DNA from: Methylobacterium radiotolerans JCM 2831
Lineage (GTDB): Bacteria; Pseudomonadota; Alphaproteobacteria; Rhizobiales; Beijerinckiaceae
Direction: 5' to 3'
Length of the DNA: 64,000 nucleotides
Assembly: GCF_000019725.1 (NCBI RefSeq)
Contig: NC_010510.1
Span: 472,001 to 536,000, forward strand
Shown: piece after piece, positions 46,659 through 55,033 of the stretch
Numbering within the stretch: position 1 is the stretch's first letter
How the letters are laid out: each line of letters starts with the position of its first letter
Notes under the pieces: model-generated
What the model was told of the DNA's origin: nothing
What the model saw: only the letters and a program-made list of their open reading frames with translations
Databases searched by the model: none
Made by a program: the position numbers and the translations under genes

Positions 46659-46865
46659 GCGCCGCCCACGCCAGCCCGTCGAGCCGCCTGAACCGTGCGC
46701 AGTCGCCGATGGCGCAGGCATCATGCCAGGTCGCGGCCAAGCTTCGTGAGGTCGCGGCCCAGTGACGGGCATCCAGCCTCGCGGACGTACCCCATGGGAC
46801 CGCTCCGCCCCGTGCACCGTCTCCGGTCGGTGACCGGCGGCATCCGGGGACGAGGCAGGCGTTTG

Positions 46866-47054
46866 ATGGTTCGCGGACTGTCACTGGCCGTGCTCGGGGT
46901 GATGACGCTGGCGGGCGACGTCTTTGCGGCCCCCTAGCCCGCCCTGGCCGACCCGCCGCCACCGCGGTTCGGCGGCTGCGGACACAGGGACGTGCGCACC
47001 TGCGAGGAGCGCCGATACGTCGGCTTCGGCGGATACGGCTGCGGCCGCTGGTGA
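46866..47054 (+). pseudogene. Small Cys-rich secreted peptide interrupted by an in-frame amber codon
   Basis: From the ATG at 46866 the frame encodes a clean signal peptide (MVRGLSLAVLGVMTLAGDVFAAP), then TAG at 46935-46937. It then continues in frame as PALADPPPPRFGGCGHRDVRTC and on to a TGA at 47052-47054. The downstream part is Gly/Cys/Tyr-rich, like small secreted proteins common in Methylobacterium. A single C-to-T change (CAG to TAG) would explain the interruption. It is either a fresh pseudogene or a short 23-residue peptide. Confidence 0.5.
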
Positions 47055-47540
47055 GGCGGCATCCGAAGCGGCCGCGGGGCCGACGATGACCGAAGCGTTT
47101 TCGGGCCGCCGCCGGCTCAGCTTGGTTTGATGACCGGCCGCGCCTCGCCCTCCCCGCCGCGAAGCCCCATCGGCACACCGTAGGGCGGTGGCATCGCCGC
47201 TTTCCGTCCAGGCTGCCGACCAGGCCTCGCTCTCCAATAAAGCCCCAGCCGACGATGGAACGGTCCCTTCGGGAGCGCCGTTCCTGGCCGCGCGTCACGC
47301 CAGCACGTGACCGACCTCGGGCGAGGCCACCCCGCGCAAGTCGACGCCTGCCGCTTCGAAGGCAAAACCGGCTCCAGAGCGGGTTTCGCCTCGCGACACA
47401 CTCATGCTCAACACGATGAATCACGCACATTCCGCTGCCGTTAGTGTTGGCATCGTGCGCGGATACTGCCGTTTTTGCTGGAACGGTTTGCGCAATCTGC
47501 CCGTTTCAGCGCCGTACGATCATTCAATCGGAGATTCTAC
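47055..47540. other. 486-base stretch with no clear gene
   Basis: Minus-strand frames are open here but show no signal, motif or ribosome site. The last 100 bases should hold the promoter of the Ser/Gly-rich secreted protein that starts at 47541 (CGGAG ribosome site at about 47529). Confidence 0.35.
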
Positions 47541-48002
47541 ATGCTGAAGCACGTTCGCGTCGCCGCCCTCGCGACGACCTTCGTCATCGGCGGTGCGGCC
47601 ATGGCCCTCGCCCAGTCGTCCTCGACCGTCGGCACGGGCGGTTCCTCGGCGGGCGGCGGGACCAGCTCCTCCACCGTGGGCACAGGCGGTTCCTCCTCGG
47701 GCTCCGGCACCGGCTCCGGCTCGTCCTCGACGCTTGGCACCGGCGGCTCGTCGGCGGGCGGCGGGACCAGCTCCTCCACGGTGGGCACGGGCGGCTCGTC
47801 CGCGGGTTCCGGCTCCGGCTCGTCCTCGTCGATGGGCACCGGCGGTTCCTCGGCGGGCAAGGGCACGAGTTCCTCGTCGATGGGCACGGGCGGTTCCTCG
47901 TCCGGGATGTCGGACGGCGCGGGCAAGTCGGGCAGCGCCCCGGGCCATGACAAGAGCGGCCCCGGCAACTCCGAGAACGCCCCGGGCCACAACAAGCGCT
48001 GA
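47541..48002 (+). CDS. Secreted Ser/Gly-rich repeat protein
   Basis: A 153-residue exported protein. After a signal peptide (MLKHVRVAALATTFVIGGAAMALAQ) the mature part is built from about six imperfect repeats of the type SSSTVGTGGSSAGGGT and ends in a basic GHDKSGPGNSENAPGHNKR tail. It shows no enzyme motif and probably is disordered, perhaps a surface or matrix protein. Two further proteins with similar composition follow. Confidence 0.75.
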   Translation: MLKHVRVAALATTFVIGGAAMALAQSSSTVGTGGSSAGGGTSSSTVGTGGSSSGSGTGSGSSSTLGTGGSSAGGGTSSSTVGTGGSSAGSGSGSSSSMGTGGSSAGKGTSSSSMGTGGSSSGMSDGAGKSGSAPGHDKSGPGNSENAPGHNKR

Positions 48003-48023
48003 CCCTCGGCGGGTGCAAGCACC

Positions 48024-48049
48024 GGGCGCGGTCCGGGAGGATCGCGCCC
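48024..48049 (+). terminator. Rho-independent-type terminator
   Basis: A GGGCGCGGTCC stem pairs with GGATCGCGCCC (one G-T pair) around a four-base loop, and is followed by a T-rich CCTTGTCTT run. It lies 21 bases after the first Ser/Gly-rich gene. Confidence 0.6.
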
Positions 48050-48074
48050 TCCTTGTCTTCGAGGAGACCGGAAC

Positions 48075-48449
48075 ATGCCTCGCCTGATCATGCCGTTACT
48101 CTGCGGCACTTTCATTCTCGCCGGCTCGGTCGCGGGCCACGCCCAGACCAGCACGGTCACCACCGGCCCGAACGGCGTCTCCGGGAGCACGACCGTCACC
48201 ACCGGCCCGAACGGCAAGCCGTGCAAGGTCGTGCATTCCGACGGGGCTGGCGACACCGGCTCGATGTCGAGTTCCGTCACGGCCGGTCCGGGCGGCGTCA
48301 GCAGTGCGACCACGGGCGGCCCCTCGGTGACGACGAGGTCCGGCAACGGATCGAGCAGCAGCTCGGCCTCCAGTTCGAGTTCCGGCGGCACGACCATGAC
48401 GACCACCGGAGACGGCGACTGCGTCGTCACCGTCCCGAAGGGGAAGTGA
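48075..48449 (+). CDS. Secreted Ser/Thr/Gly-rich protein
   Basis: A 124-residue exported protein. The signal peptide (MPRLIMPLLCGTFILAGSVAGHAQ) is followed by two TVTTGPNG units, a KPCKVVHSDG segment, a long Ser run, and a C-terminal TTTGDGDCVVTVPKGK. The two cysteines could form a disulfide. No family is recognised. It is second of three neighbouring low-complexity secreted proteins. Confidence 0.75.
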   Translation: MPRLIMPLLCGTFILAGSVAGHAQTSTVTTGPNGVSGSTTVTTGPNGKPCKVVHSDGAGDTGSMSSSVTAGPGGVSSATTGGPSVTTRSGNGSSSSSASSSSSGGTTMTTTGDGDCVVTVPKGK

Positions 48450-48456
48450 GGATCAC

Positions 48457-48876
48457 ATGACGACCAAACACATCGTTCCGCTCGCGGCCCTCGGGCTCCT
48501 CGTCGCACCGGCGCTCGCGTTCGCCCAGTCCAGCGCCACCGGGGGCTCGGCCGGCTCGGCCGCGGCCGGCGGCACGTCGGCCTCGACCGTCGGCACCGGC
48601 GGCACCTCGACCGGCGCAGACGGGTCGACGGGTTCGTCGCTCGCGACCGGCGGAAGCGCGGCGGGCGGCAAGACCAACGATCGTTCGCACGTCAACGGGA
48701 CCGGGAACGGAGGACTCAACGGGCAGTCGAAGGCGATGGCCCACGACGGCGGGACCTTCTCGAAGTCGCACACGAAGACGAAGGTCCGCGACGGCGAGGT
48801 GGAGTCCCGCACGAAGACCATGGCGCACGAGCCGGGGTCGAAGCCGGTGAAATCGACCACCACGACCGGCCGGTGA
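48457..48876 (+). CDS. Secreted Gly/Ser/Thr-rich protein
   Basis: A 139-residue exported protein. The signal peptide (MTTKHIVPLAALGLLVAPALAFAQ) is followed by Gly/Ser/Ala repeats including STVGTGGTST, the same core as in the protein two genes upstream. A charged C-terminal half follows (SKSHTKTKVRDGEVESRTKTM). It starts seven bases after the previous stop, so the two are probably co-transcribed. Function unknown. Confidence 0.75.
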   Translation: MTTKHIVPLAALGLLVAPALAFAQSSATGGSAGSAAAGGTSASTVGTGGTSTGADGSTGSSLATGGSAAGGKTNDRSHVNGTGNGGLNGQSKAMAHDGGTFSKSHTKTKVRDGEVESRTKTMAHEPGSKPVKSTTTTGR

Positions 48877-49167
48877 CGGCGTCGTCCCGGCGGATCGACT
48901 CGCGGGCGCGCGTGCCGGCGATGGGGTGGGACGAGGCGACCATCTGACGACACTCCCGATGGGCCGGCGCCGCGCTGATGGCCGTGCGGTCCATGCTGCC
49001 GTTCCAGCTTCCCACTCGCAGCGGCTCGGCCCGGACGACGCGCTCGAGAAAAGGCGTGACGACATCGGTCGCCGGGCCATGCCGCGAATGAGCCGAAGCT
49101 CGCGCAACGAGGTTGTCCCAACGGTGTGCCGCACGAGGTCGGCGCAGCGACGAGGAATTCACGCCGC

Positions 49168-51147
49168 ATGCCTGTCGACGACGCCCTGCCACGCCAACCC
49201 GCCCAGGTCCCGCCGCCGCTCGTCCCGGGCCTGCGCGGGCTGCTGACTCTCGCGGTCGGCGTCGTGCTCGTCGCGGCGCTCTACTTCGGGCGCGAGGTTT
49301 TCATCCCCCTCGTCCTGGCCGTGCTGCTCAGCTTCGTCCTCGGGCCGGTCGTCAACCTGCTGCGGAAGGCCAAGCTCGGGCGCGTACCCTCGGTCATCGT
49401 CGCGGTCCTGCTGGCCCTCGGCGTTCTCGGCGGCATCGCCGCCGTCATCGGCACCCAGGTCGCCGGGCTCGCCGGTAACCTGCCGCAATATCAAGCCACC
49501 GTGCAGAGGAAGGTCGCGGGCCTGCAGCAGGGCTGGCTGGGCGAGGCCAACCGCATCCTCCAAAAATTCAACCACCAAGTGCACGACGTGACCCAGAAGG
49601 CGGACGCAGCCGGCACGACCGCCGCGACCGGACCGGCGGGCGAGACGCCCAAGGCGCAACTGGTGCGCGTGGAGCAGCCCGAGCCCTCGCCCTTCGCGCT
49701 GGCCGAGAAGGTCCTGGGACCCATCGTCTCACCGCTGACCGACGTCGGTATCGTCCTCGTCGTGGTCGTGTTTCTCCTCCTGCAGCGCGAGGACCTGCGC
49801 AATCGCATGATCCGCCTGTTCGGATCGAGCGACCTGCACCGCACGACGGTGGCCATGGACGACGCGGCCGGCCGCCTCGGCACCTACTTCCTCGCTCAGC
49901 TCGGCATGAACGCGACGTTCGGGGTGATCGTCGGGATCGGCCTCTGGTTCATCGGCGTGCCCAACCCGCTCCTGTGGGGCGTGTTCTCGGCGATCATGCG
50001 CTTCATCCCCTATATCGGTGCCATCGCCTCCGGCATCCTGCCCGTGGCCTTGGCGGCCGCGGTCGACCCGGGCTGGTCGATGGTCATCGCGACCGCGGCG
50101 CTCTTCCTCGTCGCCGAGCCGCTCTTCGGGCAGGTGATCGAGCCTCTGCTCTACGGCCACTCCACCGGGCTCTCGCCCTTCGCGGTGATCGTCTCAACCC
50201 TGTTCTGGGGCTTCCTGTGGGGACCCATCGGCCTGATCCTGGCAACCCCGTTCACCGTCTGCCTCGTCGTGCTCGGCCGCCACGTGGACAGCCTGGAGTT
50301 CTTCGACGTGCTGCTGGGCGACCGGCCACCACTGACGCCGGTGGAGAACTTCTACCAGCGCATGCTGGCCGGCGACCCGGACGAGGTGCGCGAGGTCGCC
50401 GAGGCCATGCTGAAGGACCGCTCGCTCTCCTCGTATTACGACGAAGTGGCGCTCAAGGGCCTGCAACTCGCCGCCAACGACTTCGCGCGCGGGGTGGTGA
50501 CGCCGGCGCAACTCGACAACATCCGCGCTTCGGCCCGCTCGCTGGTGGAGGACTTCGAGGACCATCCCGACGCGCCACCCGCGGGCGACGACAAGAGGGT
50601 GAACCCGAGCGAGACCCCGACCCTGGCCGAGCGGACCCACACCCGTACCGAGGCCGTGCCGGGACAGGCACCGCCGCGGGAGACTCTGCCTGAGGCGTGG
50701 CGCGGGGAGGCACCAGTCCTGTGCGTGGCCGGGCGCGGCCCCCACGACGAGGCCTCCTCGGCGATGCTGGCCCAGCTGCTGCGCAAGCACGGGCTCGGTG
50801 CGCGCGTGACGCCCTACCGGGCGGTCTCGCGCGAGGGCATCCGCGACCTCGACGTGACCGGCGTCGCCATGGTGTGCATCTCCTACCTCGACATCACCGG
50901 GAACCCGGCGCATCTGCGCTATCTCCTGGAGCGGGTGAGGCGCCGGGCGCCGGGCGTCCCGGTCCTGGTGGGCCTCTGGCCGGTCGGCGAGCGGGTGCTC
51001 ACCGACGCCGCGCTCGGTCGGGAGGTCGGAGCGGACGTCTACGTGTCCTCGCTCCGTGACGCGGTCGAGGCATGCCTCAGGGCGGCCGAAGGCGCGACCC
51101 GCGGCCCGGGCGTCGGGGATCGAGAGGCCTTCGCCATGATCCGATGA
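49168..51147 (+). CDS. AI-2E-family (PerM-like) transporter with C-terminal extension
   Basis: A 659-residue protein. Residues 20-380 are the AI-2E/PerM membrane domain with about eight helices and the FIPLVLAVLLSFVLGPVVNLL and GPIGLILATPFTVCLVVLGRH elements. Residues 390-500 are soluble helices. Residues 525-645 look like a Rossmann/B12-binding-like fold (VLCVAGRGPHDEASSAMLAQ, VAMVCISYLDITGNPAHLRYL, VPVLVGLWPVGE), which is not part of standard members. The ATG at 49168 has a GAGGA site upstream; a GTG 14 codons earlier is possible. Substrate unknown. Confidence 0.85.
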   Translation: MPVDDALPRQPAQVPPPLVPGLRGLLTLAVGVVLVAALYFGREVFIPLVLAVLLSFVLGPVVNLLRKAKLGRVPSVIVAVLLALGVLGGIAAVIGTQVAGLAGNLPQYQATVQRKVAGLQQGWLGEANRILQKFNHQVHDVTQKADAAGTTAATGPAGETPKAQLVRVEQPEPSPFALAEKVLGPIVSPLTDVGIVLVVVVFLLLQREDLRNRMIRLFGSSDLHRTTVAMDDAAGRLGTYFLAQLGMNATFGVIVGIGLWFIGVPNPLLWGVFSAIMRFIPYIGAIASGILPVALAAAVDPGWSMVIATAALFLVAEPLFGQVIEPLLYGHSTGLSPFAVIVSTLFWGFLWGPIGLILATPFTVCLVVLGRHVDSLEFFDVLLGDRPPLTPVENFYQRMLAGDPDEVREVAEAMLKDRSLSSYYDEVALKGLQLAANDFARGVVTPAQLDNIRASARSLVEDFEDHPDAPPAGDDKRVNPSETPTLAERTHTRTEAVPGQAPPRETLPEAWRGEAPVLCVAGRGPHDEASSAMLAQLLRKHGLGARVTPYRAVSREGIRDLDVTGVAMVCISYLDITGNPAHLRYLLERVRRRAPGVPVLVGLWPVGERVLTDAALGREVGADVYVSSLRDAVEACLRAAEGATRGPGVGDREAFAMIR

Positions 51148-51235
51148 GGGGCCGCCCAGACGCGGTTCACCGAACCCGGGCTCCCGAGCTCGGTCCCATG
51201 CAGTGACGCGCGCCGCAGCTGCATCGCCGGGCCCG

Positions 51236-51697
51236 TCAGCTCGGGTAGTTCGGCGCCCCTGCGACCCGGGCCGCCGCCTCGCGGGCCCTGGCGTCTGCCG
51301 CGGCCTCGGCTTGGTTGGCCGCCGCTGCGATGGCACCGGGCCGGACGCCATTGTGTAGCGCAAGACGGGCGCGCAGCTCGTCGAGTTCCTCCTCCGTCAG
51401 GTTCTCGATGCCGATGAAGCGGTTCTGCGCCGCGCTGGCCCGGATCAGCTCGTCGAGCTTGGCCTGGATGGCCGCCCCGTCCCGGTTCTGGGTGTTCTGG
51501 ATCAGAAACACCATCAGGAAGGTGACGATGGTCGTGCCGGTATTGATCACGAGCTGCCAGGCATCGGAGTAGCCGAACAGGGGGCCGGTGACCGCCCAGA
51601 CGACGATCAGGCCGATGCTGGTCGCGAACGTCGATGGCCGACCAGCGGCCCGGGCGACCCGTGAGGAGAACTCGGCGAAACCCTTCGGCGTAGTCAC
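51236..51697 (-). CDS. Low-affinity iron permease-family protein
   Basis: A 153-residue protein of the low-affinity iron permease family. Two membrane helices (about 24-42 and 52-68) carry LIVVWAVTGPLFGYSDAWQLVINTGTTIVTFLMVFLIQNTQNRD, the family core. A soluble C-terminal helix with AA-rich repeats follows. Related bacterial proteins are often annotated as hypothetical. Iron transport is family-based inference only. Confidence 0.85.
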   Translation of the reverse strand: MTTPKGFAEFSSRVARAAGRPSTFATSIGLIVVWAVTGPLFGYSDAWQLVINTGTTIVTFLMVFLIQNTQNRDGAAIQAKLDELIRASAAQNRFIGIENLTEEELDELRARLALHNGVRPGAIAAAANQAEAAADARAREAAARVAGAPNYPS

Positions 51698-51877
51698 CGT
51701 CCCGACCTCCGACCATCTTCGGCCGCACGCCTGAGCCCCGCGGCCCCCGGGAGCGTTCCGCCGGCGGACGACGGATACGGCGAACGTGCTTGGACCGTTC
51801 CACCACGAGACCGCGAGGCCGGGCGTGGGGGCGCTCCGGGACCGTGCCTCCTGCTCCTGGCCGATAGGATCCCGGGC

Positions 51878-54427
51878 TCAGCGCCGCGGGGAGCGACCGA
51901 ACGCCTGTCGCAGGCTGTCAGCCCCGTAGGGCTTCTTGATCACCGGCACGTCGCCCAGGTCGGGCGGGACCTGGAAGCTCTCGCCGTAGCCGGTGGCGAA
52001 CGCGAACGGGATGCCGAGCTCTGCGAGCCGCCGGGCGACCGCGACGCTCGTCTCGGCCCCGAGATTCACGTCGAGGAGCGCGCGGTCGGGCGGCGATGCG
52101 TCGATCAAGCGGAGCGCTTCCCGGACGGAGGCCGCCATGTCGACCGCGTCGGCTCCCAGCGCACTGAGCACCTCCTCCGCCTCCAGCGCGATGATCATGT
52201 TGTCCTCCACAACCAGCGCGGTCCCGCCGAACGAGACGGGCTGGACTCCCTCAGGCTTCGCGGCCCGCACTGCCCGAGGCGGCGCGGCCCGGACGAAGGC
52301 GGCCGGGATGGAGAGCCGCGCGGCCAAGCCGGTCAGCGCGTAGCGGACCTCGGCCTCGCCCTTGAGCTCGTAGGGGACGGATCGCTCGATGATCGTCGAG
52401 CCAAAGCCCCGCCGGGTCGGGGCCTTGACGGCGGGGCCGCCTGTCTCGGTCCAGTGGACGACGAGGCTGTCGAAGCCGTCCCGCTCCCAGCGAACGTCGA
52501 CCCGGCCGCCGCTGTCGCTCAGCGCGCCGTACTTGGCCGAGTTGGTCATCAGCTCGTGCACGACGAGCGCCATGGTCGTGAAGGCCTGTGGTTCGAGCAG
52601 GACATCGACGCCGTCGAGGACGACGCGGTCCGCTTTGGCGCCGAGGTAGGCCGCGGCCTCGACGGTGAGGAGCTCGGCGAGGGAACCCGGTCCCCAATTG
52701 GCGGAGGTGACCTGGTCGTGGGCCCGGGCGAGGGCCTGGATGCGGTCGCCGACCACTTCGGTGAAGTCTTCCGCATCGCCGGCGCTGGCCCGGCTCTGGG
52801 TGACCACGCCCCGGATCAGGTTGAGGATGTTGCGCACCCGGTGGTTCAGCTCGGCGATGAGGAGTTCCTGCCGCTCCTGCGCTTCCTTGCGCTCGCGCTC
52901 GGCCGAGTCGCTGAGCCGGAGGATCACCTCCAGGAGCGTGACCCGCAGCGCCTCCGCCGTGCGGGCTTCCGCATCCGTCCAGGGGAGCGACCGGCCGTGC
53001 ACGACCTCCCGCCACGCCTCGAAGCTCTTGCGCGGGGTCAGGCGGACGCCGTTCGGACCGAGGCTCGCCGGCTTTTCCGGATTGCCCGCCCACGTTACGG
53101 TGCGCGCCACCTCCTTTCGGAAGAACACCAGGAAGTCGCGCGGCGTGCGCGACACGGGCACGGCCAGCATCCCGGCCGCCCGCTCGTTGAAGTCGCGGCC
53201 AGGCTCGTGGAACCGCCCGATCTCGTCCGTGGCGTAGACCCGGCTCGCCGCCGTGCGGTTGAGGAAGCGCACGAGGCCGGTGAACTCCTCGCGCGTCGGC
53301 GTCATGCCCTGCAGCGTGACCTCGCCGTTCACCCACAGGCCCAGCCCGTCGCAGGCCACAATGCCGGAGAGCTCATCGGCGAAATCCGCCAGCCCCTCCA
53401 GGCCGGCACCGCCCGAAGCCATGGCGCTCATCAGGCGGTTGTGCGTCTCGCGCGCCAGCGCCTCCTGGGCGGCGAGGACCTCGCGCTCGCGGCTCTCCAG
53501 GATCCACGAGAACATCTGGCCGAACAGCTCGGCGGCGGTGCGGCGCTCCAGGGAGATGTGGCGCGGCTCGGTGTGGTGGCAGGCGAACAAGCCCCAGAGT
53601 CGGCCGTCGCGCAGGATGGAGACGGACAGCGAGGCGGCCACGCCCATGTTGCGCAGGTACTCGAGATGGATCGACGACACCGTGCGCAGGGTTGAGAGCG
53701 ACAGGTCGAGGGGCTCGCCCGCGGGATCGTGCGGCGGGATCACCGGGATGGCCGGCGCATCGATGTCGGCGATGATACGCAACCAGTTCCGCTCGTAGAG
53801 CGCGCGGGCCTGCTTGGGGATGTCCGAGGCCGGGTAATGCAGGCCGAGATAGCGGTCGAGACCGGACCGCACGGCCTCGGCGATGACCTCGCCCGAGCCG
53901 TCGGGGGCGAAGCGGTAGACCATGACCCGGTCGAAGCCGGTGAGCGCCCGCATCTGTCGAGCGGCCTCGCGGCAGAGCGGCTCGAACTCCGCGGTCTGCT
54001 GCAGGCGGGAGACCATGTTGCGCACAAGGTTGCCGGCGCTGAGGTGCTCCGGCGCGCTGGGCTCGGCCTCGATGATGATGGCGCCGCCGGACACGTGCAG
54101 CGCGATGTCGAAGACGGGCTTGTCCGGCACGAGGCGGACCCCGAAGACCCGGTCGACGGCGTCGGGCCCGCGCAGGGTTTGCAGGTGGCCGCGCAGCAGG
54201 TGGATGGCCTCCCGATCGACGATCGCATCGAGCGGCAGGCCCAGGAGGTCCTCCGCGGGACGTCCGAGCCATTCTTGGGCGTTGGCGCTGGCACGCACCA
54301 AGATCCAGTCCGAGGAGACCGCGAGCAGGAAGCCGAACGGCTGCACCGTGCCGAGCACGTGGATCGGCTCGCGGTCGCAGGAGGTCAGATCGACCGGCGC
54401 CCCCTGTTCTTCCGTGCTCGCGTCCAT
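51878..54427 (-). CDS. Bacteriophytochrome HWE-type histidine kinase with receiver
   Basis: An 849-residue red/far-red photoreceptor kinase. C17 in LTSCDREPIH is the expected biliverdin attachment cysteine. A PAS domain (about 20-120), a GAF domain (about 140-310, with the PASDIPKQAR motif near 196-205) and a PHY domain (about 325-500, with the PRKSF tongue motif) follow. An HWE-type kinase core has its phospho-accepting His in ELNHRVRN near 525, and a C-terminal receiver starts near 735 with LLDVNLG. The common QPHG is QPFG here. An ATG further upstream (54475) is possible. Confidence 0.93.
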   Translation of the reverse strand: MDASTEEQGAPVDLTSCDREPIHVLGTVQPFGFLLAVSSDWILVRASANAQEWLGRPAEDLLGLPLDAIVDREAIHLLRGHLQTLRGPDAVDRVFGVRLVPDKPVFDIALHVSGGAIIIEAEPSAPEHLSAGNLVRNMVSRLQQTAEFEPLCREAARQMRALTGFDRVMVYRFAPDGSGEVIAEAVRSGLDRYLGLHYPASDIPKQARALYERNWLRIIADIDAPAIPVIPPHDPAGEPLDLSLSTLRTVSSIHLEYLRNMGVAASLSVSILRDGRLWGLFACHHTEPRHISLERRTAAELFGQMFSWILESREREVLAAQEALARETHNRLMSAMASGGAGLEGLADFADELSGIVACDGLGLWVNGEVTLQGMTPTREEFTGLVRFLNRTAASRVYATDEIGRFHEPGRDFNERAAGMLAVPVSRTPRDFLVFFRKEVARTVTWAGNPEKPASLGPNGVRLTPRKSFEAWREVVHGRSLPWTDAEARTAEALRVTLLEVILRLSDSAERERKEAQERQELLIAELNHRVRNILNLIRGVVTQSRASAGDAEDFTEVVGDRIQALARAHDQVTSANWGPGSLAELLTVEAAAYLGAKADRVVLDGVDVLLEPQAFTTMALVVHELMTNSAKYGALSDSGGRVDVRWERDGFDSLVVHWTETGGPAVKAPTRRGFGSTIIERSVPYELKGEAEVRYALTGLAARLSIPAAFVRAAPPRAVRAAKPEGVQPVSFGGTALVVEDNMIIALEAEEVLSALGADAVDMAASVREALRLIDASPPDRALLDVNLGAETSVAVARRLAELGIPFAFATGYGESFQVPPDLGDVPVIKKPYGADSLRQAFGRSPRR

Positions 54428-54533
54428 GCGCCGCTTATCGCTCCGCGGATCCCGGTCGACACTCGATCTCGCCATCGTTCGAGTAATGCGGAGGGGCGGC
54501 AAAGGTATCCGCCCAACCTCGGTCGTCGGCCGG

Positions 54534-54815
54534 TCAAGCCGTAGCGCGCCGCGGGGACGGCTTGCGCCCGTCGGGCAAGATGTTCGCGAGGTGGTCGTGC
54601 ACCATCCCGGCAAGGAACGGCTTGCCGATCAAGCGCCCCTTCGCGCATTTCGCTGTGGCCTGGATCCGCCCGGTCCGAGGCGACGACGATCGCCATGTCT
54701 TCGGCCATCGCCGCGCGGCCTCGCGGGCCACGGCGAAGCCGTGATGCTCGAAAAGTGGACCGGCGAATATCCGCCCGTCGGAAACATCTACACAGGCGGC
54801 TATCGTTGCCTGTGA
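54534..54815 (-). pseudogene. Decayed receiver-domain fragment with two compensating frameshifts
   Basis: On the minus strand one frame gives GFAVAREAARRWP then, after a break, IGKPFLAGMVHDHLANILPD to a stop. The overlapping frame supplies the missing middle, AIVVASDRADPGHSEMREGA. Joined, the pieces read like the second half of a response regulator (beta4 VVAS, beta5 KPF). Two opposite shifts would restore the frame. I take it as a remnant; a real short protein in the continuous frame (to 54941) is less likely. Confidence 0.4.
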
Positions 54816-54887
54816 ACGGAGCGACAGCCTCGGAGCGGGCCTACCGGATAAGTTGACGGGCTCCCGCCGATTCATGTCAGTCCTATG

Positions 54888-54937
54888 GAGCCGCCCTGCA
54901 TCACCGGGTCGCGAGGTCCGGTGATGCAGGGCGGCTC
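54888..54937. repeat. Perfect 20-base inverted repeat with 10-base loop
   Basis: Arms 54888-54907 (GAGCCGCCCTGCATCACCGG) and 54918-54937 are perfectly complementary. The hairpin lies about 100 bases past the stop of the leftward MRJP-family gene, where it could act as a terminator, though no T-tract follows on either strand. A transposon or recombinase remnant is an alternative. Confidence 0.65.
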
Positions 54938-55033
54938 TCACACGCCCGGCTTTGATGAATCACCTGTATCGTTCGAGCCGGCGTTGCAGGCTGCCGGAGG
55001 GACTGGCTCTACCGCCGTTTTCCGATCCTCGCG

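Noticed and set aside
47541..48876. Possible CRISPR or tandem DNA repeat
   Set aside because: The repeats are codon-level protein repeats in frame behind signal peptides, not evenly spaced direct repeats with spacers.
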